Part shown: positions 51,958 to 60,733 of the stretch, in pieces
Position numbering within the stretch: position 1 is the stretch's first letter
Layout: every line of letters starts with the position of its first letter
Source: Candidatus Intricatilinea gracilis
GTDB lineage: Bacteria > Pseudomonadota > Gammaproteobacteria > Burkholderiales > Burkholderiaceae_C
DNA length: 64,000 nucleotides
Direction: 5' to 3'
NCBI GenBank assembly: GCA_016702605.1
Contig: JADJDQ010000007.1
Location: forward strand, 1-64,000
Notes under the pieces: generated by a model
Told to the model about the DNA's origin: nothing
Database searches by the model: none
Seen by the model: the letters and a program-made list of their open reading frames with translations, nothing else
Made by a program: the position numbers and the translations under genes

Positions 51958-53062
51958 GCTCAGCCTGCGCGCTGTCGCTCTGAGTGCCCTGCTGCTGGGC
52001 ATGGGTGCACAGGCTGCCGATCCTGCCGCCGACGCCGCAGCGAAGTACGGCAGCATCGGCCGCGCCGCCACCACCAAGGAGATGGCCGCCTGGGATATCG
52101 ATGTGCGCCCCGACTTCAAGGGCCTGCCCAAGGGCAAGGGCAGCGTCGCCCAGGGCCAGGATCTGTGGGAAGCGCGTTGTGCCTCGTGCCACGGCATCTT
52201 CGGCGAGGCCAACGAGGTGTTCTCGCCGCTGGTGGGTGGCACCACGGCGGACGACGTCAAGACTGGCCATGTCGCGCGTCTCAACGACCGCGGCTTTCCG
52301 GGGCGTACCACGCTGATGAAGGTGTCCAGCGTTTCCACGCTGTTCGACTACATCAACCGGGCCATGCCCTGGAACGCGCCCAAGTCGCTCAAGACCGACG
52401 AGGTCTACGCCGTGCTGGCCTATCTGCTCAACATGGGCGGCATCCTGCCGGACGACTTCGTGTTGTCCGACCAGACGATGGCGCAGGCGCAGGCGCGTAT
52501 GCCCAACCGCAACGGCATGACGCTGGACCACGGCCTGTGGCCGGGCAAGTCGCTCAAGACCAGCGGCAAACCCGACGTGAAGGCCGTGGCCTGCATGAGC
52601 AACTGCGAGGCCGAACCCAAGGTGGCCTCCTTCCTGCCCGACTTCGCACGCAACAACCACGGCAACCTGGCGGAGCAAAACCGTATGGTGGGCCCGCAGC
52701 ACGGCGTGGATACCACCCGACCCGCGGGAACTGTGGCGGTGGTTGTGGCCGCGCCCACTGCCGTGGCCAAGTCTGCGGCGCCCGCCGCTGCCGACGTGTC
52801 CGGCGCGGCTGCTGCCCAGGCACTGCTAAAGAAAAACGCCTGTATCGCGTGTCATGCCTTGGATGGCAAACTCGTCGGGCCCGCTTTTCGCGACGTGGCC
52901 CGCAAGTACGGTGACCGGGCTGATGCCTCGAGCTACCTGACCGGCAAGATCCGGTCTGGTGGTGCGGGTGTGTGGGGTGCGATCCCCATGCCGCCACAGA
53001 CCCTGCCCGAAGCCGAAGCTGCCCAGATTGCCGCCTGGCTGGCGGCAGGCGCAAAGAAGTGA
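51941..53062 (+). CDS. soxD: Diheme cytochrome c subunit SoxD
   Basis: Electron-accepting partner of SoxC. Signal peptide ends near MGAQAAD. Two heme sites: CASCH near residue 80 (ARCASCHGIFGEAN) and CIACH near residue 305 (KNACIACHALDGKLVGPAF), with the typical CMSNCEAEPK segment between. An Ala/Val/Pro linker separates the heme domains. 373 residues. Presence of soxCD predicts complete oxidation of thiosulfate to sulfate rather than sulfur-globule storage. Confidence 0.96.
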   Translation: MSSFRELSLRAVALSALLLGMGAQAADPAADAAAKYGSIGRAATTKEMAAWDIDVRPDFKGLPKGKGSVAQGQDLWEARCASCHGIFGEANEVFSPLVGGTTADDVKTGHVARLNDRGFPGRTTLMKVSSVSTLFDYINRAMPWNAPKSLKTDEVYAVLAYLLNMGGILPDDFVLSDQTMAQAQARMPNRNGMTLDHGLWPGKSLKTSGKPDVKAVACMSNCEAEPKVASFLPDFARNNHGNLAEQNRMVGPQHGVDTTRPAGTVAVVVAAPTAVAKSAAPAAADVSGAAAAQALLKKNACIACHALDGKLVGPAFRDVARKYGDRADASSYLTGKIRSGGAGVWGAIPMPPQTLPEAEAAQIAAWLAAGAKK

Positions 53063-53142
53063 TGTTTGCGTCCCTCCGCCGCCAGCCTCTGGCTGAGCCC
53101 TCGATAACCTGATCCGACACCAAGACCCTAGGAGTTCCTGAG

Positions 53143-53601
53143 ATGCAAAACAGACGCGAGATGCTTGCCCGCAGCGCGGGTATGGCCGGCCTGCTGGCCG
53201 GACTGGGCCTGCTGCCCCAAGCGGCCCAGGCTGCCTGGTCGCAAGCGGCCTTCGAAGCCAAGACCCTGGCCGAGGCCATGAAGGCACTGGGCAGTGCCGC
53301 CCCGGTGGAAAGCAAGGATGTCATGCTGACTGGCCCGGACATCGCCGAAAACGGCGCCGTCGTGCCGGTCGGTGCGTCGTCGTCGCTGCCGGGTGTGAAA
53401 CGCCTGCTCGTGATGGTGGAAAAGAACCCCAGCATCCTGGTTGCTGCCTTCGACGTGACCGACTCGGTCGAGGCCAACTTCTCCACCCGCGTGAAGATGG
53501 GCCAGTCGTCGAACGTCTACGCCGTGGCCATCATGGCCGATGGCAAGGCGCTTTTCGCCGTCAAGGAAATCAAGGTCACGCTGGGTGGATGTGGCGGTTG
53601 A
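53143..53601 (+). CDS. soxY: Sulfur carrier protein SoxY
   Basis: Carries the sulfur intermediates on its C-terminal cysteine swinging arm: the protein ends VTLGGCGG, the exact SoxY signature. Twin-Arg-like signal (NRREMLARSAGMAGLLAG) for folded export with SoxZ. 152 residues. A GGAG ribosome site precedes the ATG. Confidence 0.97.
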   Translation: MQNRREMLARSAGMAGLLAGLGLLPQAAQAAWSQAAFEAKTLAEAMKALGSAAPVESKDVMLTGPDIAENGAVVPVGASSSLPGVKRLLVMVEKNPSILVAAFDVTDSVEANFSTRVKMGQSSNVYAVAIMADGKALFAVKEIKVTLGGCGG

Positions 53602-53648
53602 GACCGCATCCAGCCGTATCACATCGATCGAATTTCTAGGAGCCCAAC

Positions 53649-53960
53649 ATGGCAGACCCGATGCGCATTCGCGCCCAAGCCGCAGGTGACAAGACCACCG
53701 TGCGTGTGCTCATGAGCCACGAGATGGAAACCGGCCAGCGCAAGGACAGCGCCGGCAAGGTGATCCCCGCCTGGTTCATCCAGGAGGTGAGTGCCACCCA
53801 CAACGGCAAACCCGTCATGAGCGCCCAGTGGGGACCGGCGGTGTCCAAGAACCCGTTCATGCAGTTCACCCTCAAGGGCGCCAAGGCGGGTGACAAGGTC
53901 GCCATCACCTGGGTCGACAACAAGGGTGACAAGCGCACCGACGAGGCCACGGTGTCCTGA
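53649..53960 (+). CDS. soxZ: SoxY partner protein SoxZ
   Basis: Immunoglobulin-like partner of SoxY with no signal of its own; it is carried out by the SoxY Tat signal. KTTVRVLMSHEMETGQRKD and WFIQEVSATHNGKPVMSAQWGPAVSKNP are typical. 103 residues. An AGGAG site lies eight bases upstream of the ATG. Confidence 0.97.
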   Translation: MADPMRIRAQAAGDKTTVRVLMSHEMETGQRKDSAGKVIPAWFIQEVSATHNGKPVMSAQWGPAVSKNPFMQFTLKGAKAGDKVAITWVDNKGDKRTDEATVS

Positions 53961-54119
53961 CACCGCGGTCGGGCTTGGTATTTCGCCGGCGCCACACCTG
54001 CTGACGGCCGGCGGTCGATACCGCGAATGCTCGCGCGCCACTCGGGCGAAGCACCAAGTGTGTTTGGCCACCTGGCAGGCAAGATCACGGACTCACCGCA
54101 CGACACGAGGACAACTCCC

Positions 54120-54935
54120 ATGACCCACATCCGCCGGCTCCCGCCGCCGTTGTTTGCACTGGTGCTGGCCGCGTTTGCGTCCGCGCCGGCGCTGGCCCAG
54201 AAATCCGCCTCCGAAGGCATTGCCGAATACCGCGCCATGCTGGCGGACGGCAACCCGGCCGAATTGTTCGAAGCCAAGGGTGAAGATCTCTGGAAACAAA
54301 AACGCGGCCCCAAGGGCGCCACGCTCGAACAGTGCGACCTGGGCAAGGGCCCTGGTGTGGTCAAGGGCGTCTTTGTCGAATTGCCGCGCTACTTTGCCGA
54401 CACCGGCAAGGTGCAGGATCTCGAGACCCGCCTTGTCAGCTGCATGGCAATGTTGCAGGGTTTCGACGCCGCCGAGATCGCCAAGACACCGTTCGGCAAA
54501 GGTGAGCAGGCCAACCTCACCGCGCTGGCGACCTGGATTGCGGGTGAATCGCGTGGTCTTCGCTTCAAGCTCTCGCAGGCGCATGCCGAAGAAAAGCGCA
54601 TGGTCGAGATAGGCAAGCGTGCCTTCTTCTACCGCGGCGGCACGCATGACTTCTCGTGCGCCAGTTGCCACGGCGATGACGGCAAACGTATCCGACTGCA
54701 GGACTTGCCCAACCTCACGAAGAACCCCGGCGACGGAATCGGATTTGCAGCCTGGCCGGCCTACCGCGTCAGCAACGGTCAGATGTGGAGCATGCAGCTG
54801 CGCCTGAACGACTGTTTCCGGCAGCAGCGTTTTCCGTATCCGGGCTTCGGCTCCGAAGTGACCATCGCCTTGTCCAGCTACATGGGTGTCAACGCCCAGG
54901 GTGCTGCATCGGTGGCACCAGCCATCAAGCGCTGA
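54120..54935 (+). CDS. soxA: Cytochrome c SoxA
   Basis: With SoxX, couples thiosulfate to the SoxY cysteine. Signal peptide ends ALAQ (near residue 27). One heme site, CASCH at 180-184. The N-terminal heme of diheme SoxA is replaced by two lone cysteines (Cys72 and Cys108), as in the monoheme type. The catalytic Cys that becomes persulfurated is in RLNDCFRQQRFPYPG (Cys232). Start at 54120 with GAGG upstream; a longer frame from 54027 is not conserved. Confidence 0.95.
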   Translation: MTHIRRLPPPLFALVLAAFASAPALAQKSASEGIAEYRAMLADGNPAELFEAKGEDLWKQKRGPKGATLEQCDLGKGPGVVKGVFVELPRYFADTGKVQDLETRLVSCMAMLQGFDAAEIAKTPFGKGEQANLTALATWIAGESRGLRFKLSQAHAEEKRMVEIGKRAFFYRGGTHDFSCASCHGDDGKRIRLQDLPNLTKNPGDGIGFAAWPAYRVSNGQMWSMQLRLNDCFRQQRFPYPGFGSEVTIALSSYMGVNAQGAASVAPAIKR

Positions 54936-54951
54936 AGCGAGGGCACCCCAC

Positions 54952-55611
54952 ATGACAACCACCACCACATTCAAGACCACTCTGTTGCTGGGCGCCTGCG
55001 CGATGCTCGCCAGTGCCTGCAGCACCGGACCCAGCGTTGCCGATCTGGACCGTCAGGCCAAGGAGGTGATGCGCGCGGGTTTTCGTGATCAGGGCATCGC
55101 CAAGATCGACCGCCTGAACCAGGATGCGGCCAACGAGGCTTGCTCGGCCGCGCTGGGTGCGGCCTTGCCCGAGGCGAAGGCCAAAGCCATTGAGGCAGCC
55201 AACCTGACCACCGTGAAGCCGCCGACCGACGGCGTGTATCTGGGCGACTACAAGAAGGGTGAAAAGCTGGCACAAAACGGTCGTGGCATGACCTGGACCG
55301 ACAAGAGCACCGACACCAGCGCCAACGGTGGCAACTGCTACAACTGCCATCAAATCAGCAAGACCGAGATCAGCTACGGCACTATCGGCCCGAGCCTGGT
55401 CAACTATGGCAAGGTGCGAGGTGTAAGTGATCCCGCCAGCCCGGCTGCCAAGGCCATGGTCGAATACACCTGGGGCAAGCTGTACAACGCCCGCGCCTAC
55501 AACGCCTGCTCGCACATGCCGCGCTTTGGCCACCTCAAGTTGCTCGACGAAGCGCAGCTCAAGGACTTGATGGCCCTGCTGCTCGACCCCAAGTCGCCGG
55601 TCAACCAGTAG
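54952..55611 (+). CDS. soxX: Cytochrome c SoxX
   Basis: Monoheme partner of SoxA. Heme site CYNCH at 129-133 (GGNCYNCHQISKTEISYGTIGPSL); Met ligand in ACSHMPRFGHLKLL near the end. The N-terminus has a signal with Cys23 in LASACSTGP, so it may be a lipoprotein, but the lipobox is imperfect. 219 residues, longer than the smallest SoxX forms through an N-terminal helical region (AKEVMRAGFRDQGIAK). Start 54952, 16 bases after soxA. Confidence 0.95.
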   Translation: MTTTTTFKTTLLLGACAMLASACSTGPSVADLDRQAKEVMRAGFRDQGIAKIDRLNQDAANEACSAALGAALPEAKAKAIEAANLTTVKPPTDGVYLGDYKKGEKLAQNGRGMTWTDKSTDTSANGGNCYNCHQISKTEISYGTIGPSLVNYGKVRGVSDPASPAAKAMVEYTWGKLYNARAYNACSHMPRFGHLKLLDEAQLKDLMALLLDPKSPVNQ

Positions 55612-55621
55612 TCTGTCTGCA

Positions 55622-55648
55622 TCGGTCCGCCGCGCCATGGCGGACCGA
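55622..55648 (+). terminator. Hairpin between soxX and soxB
   Basis: Perfect 10-bp stem TCGGTCCGCC / GGCGGACCGA with a 7-nt loop, 11 bases after the soxX stop. No U-run. A second hairpin GCCTGTC / GACAGGC lies at 55704-55721. These may attenuate or process the message before soxB. Confidence 0.6.
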
Positions 55649-55746
55649 GCGCGTCAATTCTTTCGTTAGTCCACCGCCTGCCCCCTGCCCGAGCCCCGCG
55701 GCTGCCTGTCGGCAGACAGGCGCAGCATCGGCGGTGGCCCCACTTT

Positions 55747-55755
55747 TATATAAGC
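55747..55755 (+). promoter_or_regulatory. AT-rich candidate promoter element before soxB
   Basis: TATATAAGC ends 12 bases before the soxB ATG. Its reverse complement GCTTATATA shares GCTTATAT with the element before soxC. If it is a -10 box, the soxB message is nearly leaderless. Confidence 0.35.
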
Positions 55756-55767
55756 ATCGGCTGATCC

Positions 55768-57504
55768 ATGAACCTGAGCAAGCGCGAATTCCTTCAGATC
55801 CTGGGTGCGGCTTCGGTCGCCGGTCTGGCGCTGAGTCGTCACACCCAGGCCGATGCAGCCACAGCCCAGCAAGGTCTGTATGACTTGCCGCGTTTCGGCA
55901 ACGTGAGCTTCCTGCACATGACCGACTGTCACGCGCAGTTGCAGCCGATCTATTTCCGCGAACCCAGCGTGAATCTGGGCATCGCCGCCATGCAGGGCCA
56001 GTTGCCGCACCTGGTGGGCGACCATCTGCTGAAGAAGGCAGGGGTGGCGCCAGGCAGTGCGCTGGCGCATGCCTACAGCTTCGTCGATTTCGAGGCGGCC
56101 GCGCGGCGCTGGGGCAAGGTTGGCGGATTCGCCCATCTGGCCACGCTGGTCAAGCAGATGAAGGCCAGCCGCCCCGGCTCGTTGCTGCTCGACGGTGGTG
56201 ACACGTGGCAGGGCTCGGCCACGTCGCTGTGGACCAACGCGCAGGACATGGTGGACGCCTGCAAGCTGCTGGGCGTGGACGTGATGACCGGCCACTGGGA
56301 GTTCACCTACGGCATGGAGCGGGTGAAGGAGATCGTCGAGAAGGACTTCAAGGGCAAGGTCGATTTCGTCGCCCAGAACGTCAAGACCAACGACTTCGGC
56401 GACCCGGTGTTCGAGCCCTACGTCATCAAGCAGATGAACGGTGTGCCGTGCGCCATCATCGGCCAGGCGTTTCCGTACACACCCATCGCCAACCCGCGCT
56501 ACATGGTGGCCGACTGGGGCTTCGGCATCCAGGACGAGAACATGCAGAAGATGGTCGACGAAGCCCGCGGCAAGGGTGCGCAGGTGGTCGTCGTCATCAG
56601 CCACAACGGCATGGACGTGGACCTCAAGATGGCGAGCCGGGTGCGCGGCATCGACGCCATCTTCGGCGGCCACACGCACGACGGGGTGCCGGTGGCCATC
56701 CCGGTGAAGAACGCCGGTGGCACGACGCTGGTCACCAACGCCGGCAGCAACGGCAAGTTCCTGGGGGTGATGGACTTCGAGGTGAAGGGTGGCAAGGTCG
56801 TCGACTTCCGCTACAAGCTGCTGCCCATCTTTGCCAACGCGCTGCCGGCCGACCCGGCCATGCAGGCGCTGATCACCAAGATCCGCGCGCCCTACGAGAC
56901 CAAGCTGGCCGAGAAACTCGCCGTCACCGACGGCCTGCTGTACCGCCGCGGCAACTTCAACGGCAGCTGGGATCAGCTGATCTGTGATGCGTTGATGGAC
57001 GTGCAGGGGGCCGAGATCGCCTTCTCGCCGGGCTTTCGCTGGGGCACCAGCCTGCTGCCGGGCGACGTGATCACGCGCGAACTGATGATGGACCAGCTGG
57101 CCATCACCTACCCCTATGCCACCGTCACCGAGATGAGCGGCGAGATGCTCAAGACCGTGCTCGAGGACGTGGCCGACAACCTGTTCAACCCCGACCCGTA
57201 CTACCAGCAGGGCGGCGACATGGTGCGGGTGGGTGGCCTCAGTTACGCCATGAGCCCGCTCGAGAAGATGGGCGGTCGCATCACCGACATGCGCCTGCGC
57301 GGCAAACCCGTCGAGGCAAGCAAGATGTACAAGGTGGCCGGCTGGGCACCAGTGTCCGAAGAGGCGTCCAAGGCAGGCAACAAGCCAGTCTGGGATGTCG
57401 TCGAGACCTGGTTCAAGGCGCAGGGCGGACGTGTCAAGCCGCGCCAGCTGAACCAGCCGCGCCTGATCGGCGTGGATGGCAACCCCGGACTGATGGCCGG
57501 TTGA
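55768..57504 (+). CDS. soxB: Thiosulfohydrolase SoxB
   Basis: Dimanganese enzyme that releases sulfate from SoxY-bound S-sulfonate. Export signal MNLSKREFLQILGAASVAGLAL (Tat-like). Metal-binding motifs of the 5'-nucleotidase fold: HMTDCHAQLQP, LLLDGGDTWQGSATSLW, GHWEFTYG (the SoxB-specific variant), VVISHNGMDVD and FGGHTHDGVP. 578 residues. No clear Shine-Dalgarno sequence was seen, unlike the other sox genes. Confidence 0.97.
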   Translation: MNLSKREFLQILGAASVAGLALSRHTQADAATAQQGLYDLPRFGNVSFLHMTDCHAQLQPIYFREPSVNLGIAAMQGQLPHLVGDHLLKKAGVAPGSALAHAYSFVDFEAAARRWGKVGGFAHLATLVKQMKASRPGSLLLDGGDTWQGSATSLWTNAQDMVDACKLLGVDVMTGHWEFTYGMERVKEIVEKDFKGKVDFVAQNVKTNDFGDPVFEPYVIKQMNGVPCAIIGQAFPYTPIANPRYMVADWGFGIQDENMQKMVDEARGKGAQVVVVISHNGMDVDLKMASRVRGIDAIFGGHTHDGVPVAIPVKNAGGTTLVTNAGSNGKFLGVMDFEVKGGKVVDFRYKLLPIFANALPADPAMQALITKIRAPYETKLAEKLAVTDGLLYRRGNFNGSWDQLICDALMDVQGAEIAFSPGFRWGTSLLPGDVITRELMMDQLAITYPYATVTEMSGEMLKTVLEDVADNLFNPDPYYQQGGDMVRVGGLSYAMSPLEKMGGRITDMRLRGKPVEASKMYKVAGWAPVSEEASKAGNKPVWDVVETWFKAQGGRVKPRQLNQPRLIGVDGNPGLMAG

Positions 57505-57635
57505 TCGCCTGCCGATAGCCGTCTGATCGTCGGCACCTGGCTTCCAGGCGCGGGGCCGTGACGACCGCACCACACGAGCGGGGCATACGGTGCATCATCC
57601 GTACCCGCCGACCACACAACCGAGAGGAGATCCGC

Positions 57636-58061
57636 ATGACGACACGACGCACCCTGGGCACCTTGACGCTTGGCCTGGCCCTGGGCCTGGCCAGCCTGGC
57701 CGCCGAGGCGCAAGACAAGGTGGTCTATCACATCGCCGACGCGGCGACCCAGGCTCTGGGAGGCCTGCGCAACGTGAAGAACCATCTGGACACCGACCCG
57801 ACCGCACAGATCACCGTGGTGAGCCATGCGCAAGGTGTCGACTTCCTGATGACCGACGCCAAGGACCGCAACGGCAATCCCTACGAGATCGCCGTTCAGC
57901 AATTGGTCGGTCGCGGCGTGAAGTTCGAGGTCTGCGAGATCACGCTCAAGAACCGTGGCCTCAAGAAGGACCAGTTCATCACCGAGGCGGGTTTCACCCC
58001 CTCGGGTGTGGTGCGGCTGGCCAAGTTGCAGGGTCAGGGATTCGCCTACATCCGGCCCTGA
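57636..58061 (+). CDS. Periplasmic DsrE-family protein
   Basis: 141 residues: signal peptide to about AAEAQ, then a DsrE-like fold (KVVYHIADAATQALGGLRNVKNHL, ITVVSHAQGVDFLMTDAKD and LVGRGVKFEVCEITLKNRGL). One conserved-looking Cys in FEVCEITL could carry sulfur. Start at 57636 with GAGAGGA upstream. Position right after soxB suggests sulfur binding or trafficking; related sox-linked DsrE proteins are poorly described. Confidence 0.85.
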   Translation: MTTRRTLGTLTLGLALGLASLAAEAQDKVVYHIADAATQALGGLRNVKNHLDTDPTAQITVVSHAQGVDFLMTDAKDRNGNPYEIAVQQLVGRGVKFEVCEITLKNRGLKKDQFITEAGFTPSGVVRLAKLQGQGFAYIRP

Positions 58062-58075
58062 ACCCTGTCGCTGGA

Positions 58076-59248
58076 TCAGGGCGGCGCGTAACCGTTGGCC
58101 GCTGAGTCGACGAGCGGGGCTTCCTGACCAGGCTGACCCATCTGGCGAGGGCGACCGACCTGGCCACTGGGTGGGTCGACCGCAGCGGCACGCTCGTCGT
58201 TGCGGCGATCCATCAGCCAATCGGTCGCGATGGCTGCGGCCCACATGCCCGACAACGTCACATAGGCCGTCACGGTGAAGATGGCCGCGCCCGATACACC
58301 TGCGCCTACCGCGCAACCACCGGCCAACATCCCGCCGAAACCCATGAACACGGCGCCGACGATGTAGCGCCGCATGGCCTGGCCGCCCTGGAAACCTTCG
58401 AGCTTCCACTCGCGCCATAACAGTGACGAGATGAGTGCGCCGGTGAATACCCCGGGCACCAGGCCGAGGTCGAACTTGAGCGGTTGACCTGGTGGCGACA
58501 ACACCAGCATCAAGGTGTCTGCCGCCGGGCCGGTGAATGACAAACTCTGGATGGCGATCACGCTGTCGAACGCCGTGCGGCTCAGGGCATACGTGGCCAG
58601 CCACGCGATGGCGACGGTGACCCCCACACCGATGGCGCCGAACCAGCCCCAGAACCGCACGTGCTGACGCCGGGTCCAGATCAGTGCCGCGATCAGCCAC
58701 ACGGCAGCAAAGGCAAAACCTGCCGGCCGCCCCAGGCCACTCAGCACGAGCAGGTCCCGCGAAGCGCCGCCATCGACGGTCCACCAGCTCGACACGGTGT
58801 TGCGCAGCGGCGAGAGCAGGCCGCTGAGCGCCGACTGCGCCGTGACGGCAAACACCAGGCCCGACAGCAGGGCGCGCAGATTGCCCTGCGCCGCGAGCAC
58901 CAGCATGCGACTGGAGCAGCCGCGTGCCAGCACCATGCCGGCACCGAACAGGGCGCCTCCGATGGCCGCGCCCGACAAGCTGCCGCGGCTGGCGATCTGG
59001 CGCGACTCGCTTACATCCAGCCAGCCCAAGGCGATGAAGCCCTGGGTCAGCAACAAGGCGGTCGAGAAGGTGAATAGCCAGACGGTGAGCTTGCCCTCGT
59101 GGCTGCCACGGGCGAACTCGATGACGGCCGAGCGCAGACAAAACCGCGAGCGATGCGCGAAGAAACCGAACAATAGGCCGATGACCGCGCCGCTGGCGGT
59201 CACCGTGGGCATTTCGCCCAACGTTTGCATCAAGGCGTCGAGGCTCAT
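58076..59248 (-). CDS. YeeE/YedE (TsuA-like) thiosulfate permease
   Basis: 390-residue membrane protein with about nine to eleven helices and two internal halves. Thiosulfate-relay cysteines are in HRSRFCLRSAVIEFARG, LARGCSSRMLVLAAQGNLR and LAGGCAVGAGVSGAA. Start at 59248 (MSLDALMQTL) with GGAA upstream. It converges on the DsrE-like gene. A 13-bp inverted repeat sits 24 bases upstream of the start. Import of thiosulfate for assimilation or signalling is likely; a fused TusA domain is absent. Confidence 0.88.
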   Translation of the reverse strand: MSLDALMQTLGEMPTVTASGAVIGLLFGFFAHRSRFCLRSAVIEFARGSHEGKLTVWLFTFSTALLLTQGFIALGWLDVSESRQIASRGSLSGAAIGGALFGAGMVLARGCSSRMLVLAAQGNLRALLSGLVFAVTAQSALSGLLSPLRNTVSSWWTVDGGASRDLLVLSGLGRPAGFAFAAVWLIAALIWTRRQHVRFWGWFGAIGVGVTVAIAWLATYALSRTAFDSVIAIQSLSFTGPAADTLMLVLSPPGQPLKFDLGLVPGVFTGALISSLLWREWKLEGFQGGQAMRRYIVGAVFMGFGGMLAGGCAVGAGVSGAAIFTVTAYVTLSGMWAAAIATDWLMDRRNDERAAAVDPPSGQVGRPRQMGQPGQEAPLVDSAANGYAPP

Positions 59249-59271
59249 CGAGGTTCCGGGGCACCCCGAGG

Positions 59272-59312
59272 GCGCCATGATTCAGCACATGCTGATATTT
59301 GAATCATGGCGC
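59272..59312. promoter_or_regulatory. 13-bp perfect inverted repeat upstream of the thiosulfate permease
   Basis: GCGCCATGATTCA and TGAATCATGGCGC are separated by 15 bases that include CAGC-N4-GCTG and ATATT. The left arm begins 24 bases before the start codon, where a repressor would block transcription or a hairpin would hide the ribosome site. Confidence 0.6.
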
Positions 59313-59403
59313 AGCAACCCCAGTCTGGCTTGATCTGCGACAGGTATGCACGGAGTGCCCGATGAGTCTTGGGCCTTCGCCTACCCGGCGGTGCAAGCTG
59401 CCG

Positions 59404-59423
59404 CCAGGCCCTGGCGGGCCTGG
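59404..59423 (-). terminator. Hairpin after fccB
   Basis: Perfect 8-bp stem CCAGGCCC / GGGCCTGG with a 4-nt loop, 22 bases after the fccB stop on the minus strand. No U-run, so it is a terminator or a message-stabilising structure. Confidence 0.45.
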
Positions 59424-59444
59424 GGCAGTTGCCGCTTCATGGCA

Positions 59445-60722
59445 TCAAGCCAGCATGTCGGCCCAGATGTTCTTCGCCCAGCCCTCGGCGTACGAGGCTT
59501 CGAGGTCGGACCGCACGTCGGACACACCACCCGAGCCACCGATGGTGAAGTAGCTCTTCTTCGGTGTTTCGTACTCGTGCACGCTGGCCACGTGGATCAC
59601 GTGTTTGTCGTCGACGTAGCTCATGCACACATTGGTCAGCATCGGGTGCGGGTTGACCTCCATGCCCTGCAGTTCGGCGACGATGGCCGCTGCCGTGACC
59701 TTGGCGTGTGAATTGGCCATGTGGCCCGACTTGGGCATACCCTGGGCGACCTGGATCGAGTCACCAATGACGTGGATGCCCTTGGCTGCCGTCGACTCGA
59801 AGTTCAGGAAGTTCACATGGCACCAGCGCCCGTTGGCGTTGGCCAGGCCCGTCTTGACGGCCAGCGCACCGGCGCGCATCACCGGCAATACGTTGAGCAC
59901 ATCGGCCTTCACGTCGTCCTGCACCTCGAACTTGACCGTACGGGTCTTGCTGTCCACGCCCGTGGCCTTGTGCTGCGGGCGGTATTCGATCATGTTGCCG
60001 TAGATCTCTTTCCAGGCCTTCTTGAACAGCGGACCCTTGGACGTGACGTCCGGGTTGCCGTCCAGGATCAGCACCTTGGACCTGGGCTTGGCGCGCTTGA
60101 AGTAGGCCGCCACCACGCTGGCGCGTTCGTACGGGCCGGGCGGGCAGCGGTAGGGGGCCTCGGGGATGGCGATGGCGAACGTGCCGCCGTCGCGCATGGC
60201 TTCGAGTTGCTGGCGCAGCGCCACGGTCTCGGGGCCGGCCTTCCAGGCGTGCAGGATCTGGCCATCGTCATGGGCCTGCTTCAGCCCGGCGATGTTGTCC
60301 CACATGAAGTCGATGCCGGGCGAGAGCACGAGTTTGTCGTAACTCACCGTGGTGCCGCTGGCCAGGGTGGCGGTCTTCTTGACGGCGTCGACGCTGGCCA
60401 CCATGTCGCGCACGACACGCACACCATGGCGACTGGCCAGCTTGTCGTAGCCGATGGTGATGTCGGCCAGCGTGCGTGCGCCGCTCAGCACCAGGTTCGA
60501 CACCGGGCACGACACGAAGGCCGCGTTGGGTTCGACCAGCATCACGTCGATGCGGTAGTCGGACAGCAGACGGATGTACTTGGACACCGTCGCGCCACCG
60601 TAACCACCACCCACCACCAGCACCTTGGCCTTGGACGGATCGCTGCCGCCGAATGAGGCGCAACCGGCCAGGCCGAGCGTACCGCCAGCGATCAGGCCTT
60701 GAAGAACTTGTCTGCGTTGCAT
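59445..60722 (-). CDS. fccB: Flavocytochrome c sulfide dehydrogenase, flavoprotein subunit
   Basis: Oxidises sulfide to sulfur in the periplasm and passes electrons to the cytochrome subunit. Tat-like signal MQRRQVLQGLIAGGTLG. FAD site KVLVVGGGYGGATVSKYI near 33. Redox cysteines in FVSCPVSNLVLSG and at a second site later in the chain. APYRCPPGPYERA and the C-terminal VCMSYVDDKH ... SYFTIGGSGG are family features. 425 residues, start 60722. A SoxF role is the alternative name for the same family. Confidence 0.94.
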   Translation of the reverse strand: MQRRQVLQGLIAGGTLGLAGCASFGGSDPSKAKVLVVGGGYGGATVSKYIRLLSDYRIDVMLVEPNAAFVSCPVSNLVLSGARTLADITIGYDKLASRHGVRVVRDMVASVDAVKKTATLASGTTVSYDKLVLSPGIDFMWDNIAGLKQAHDDGQILHAWKAGPETVALRQQLEAMRDGGTFAIAIPEAPYRCPPGPYERASVVAAYFKRAKPRSKVLILDGNPDVTSKGPLFKKAWKEIYGNMIEYRPQHKATGVDSKTRTVKFEVQDDVKADVLNVLPVMRAGALAVKTGLANANGRWCHVNFLNFESTAAKGIHVIGDSIQVAQGMPKSGHMANSHAKVTAAAIVAELQGMEVNPHPMLTNVCMSYVDDKHVIHVASVHEYETPKKSYFTIGGSGGVSDVRSDLEASYAEGWAKNIWADMLA

Positions 60723-60733
60723 GGTGTGCCTCC

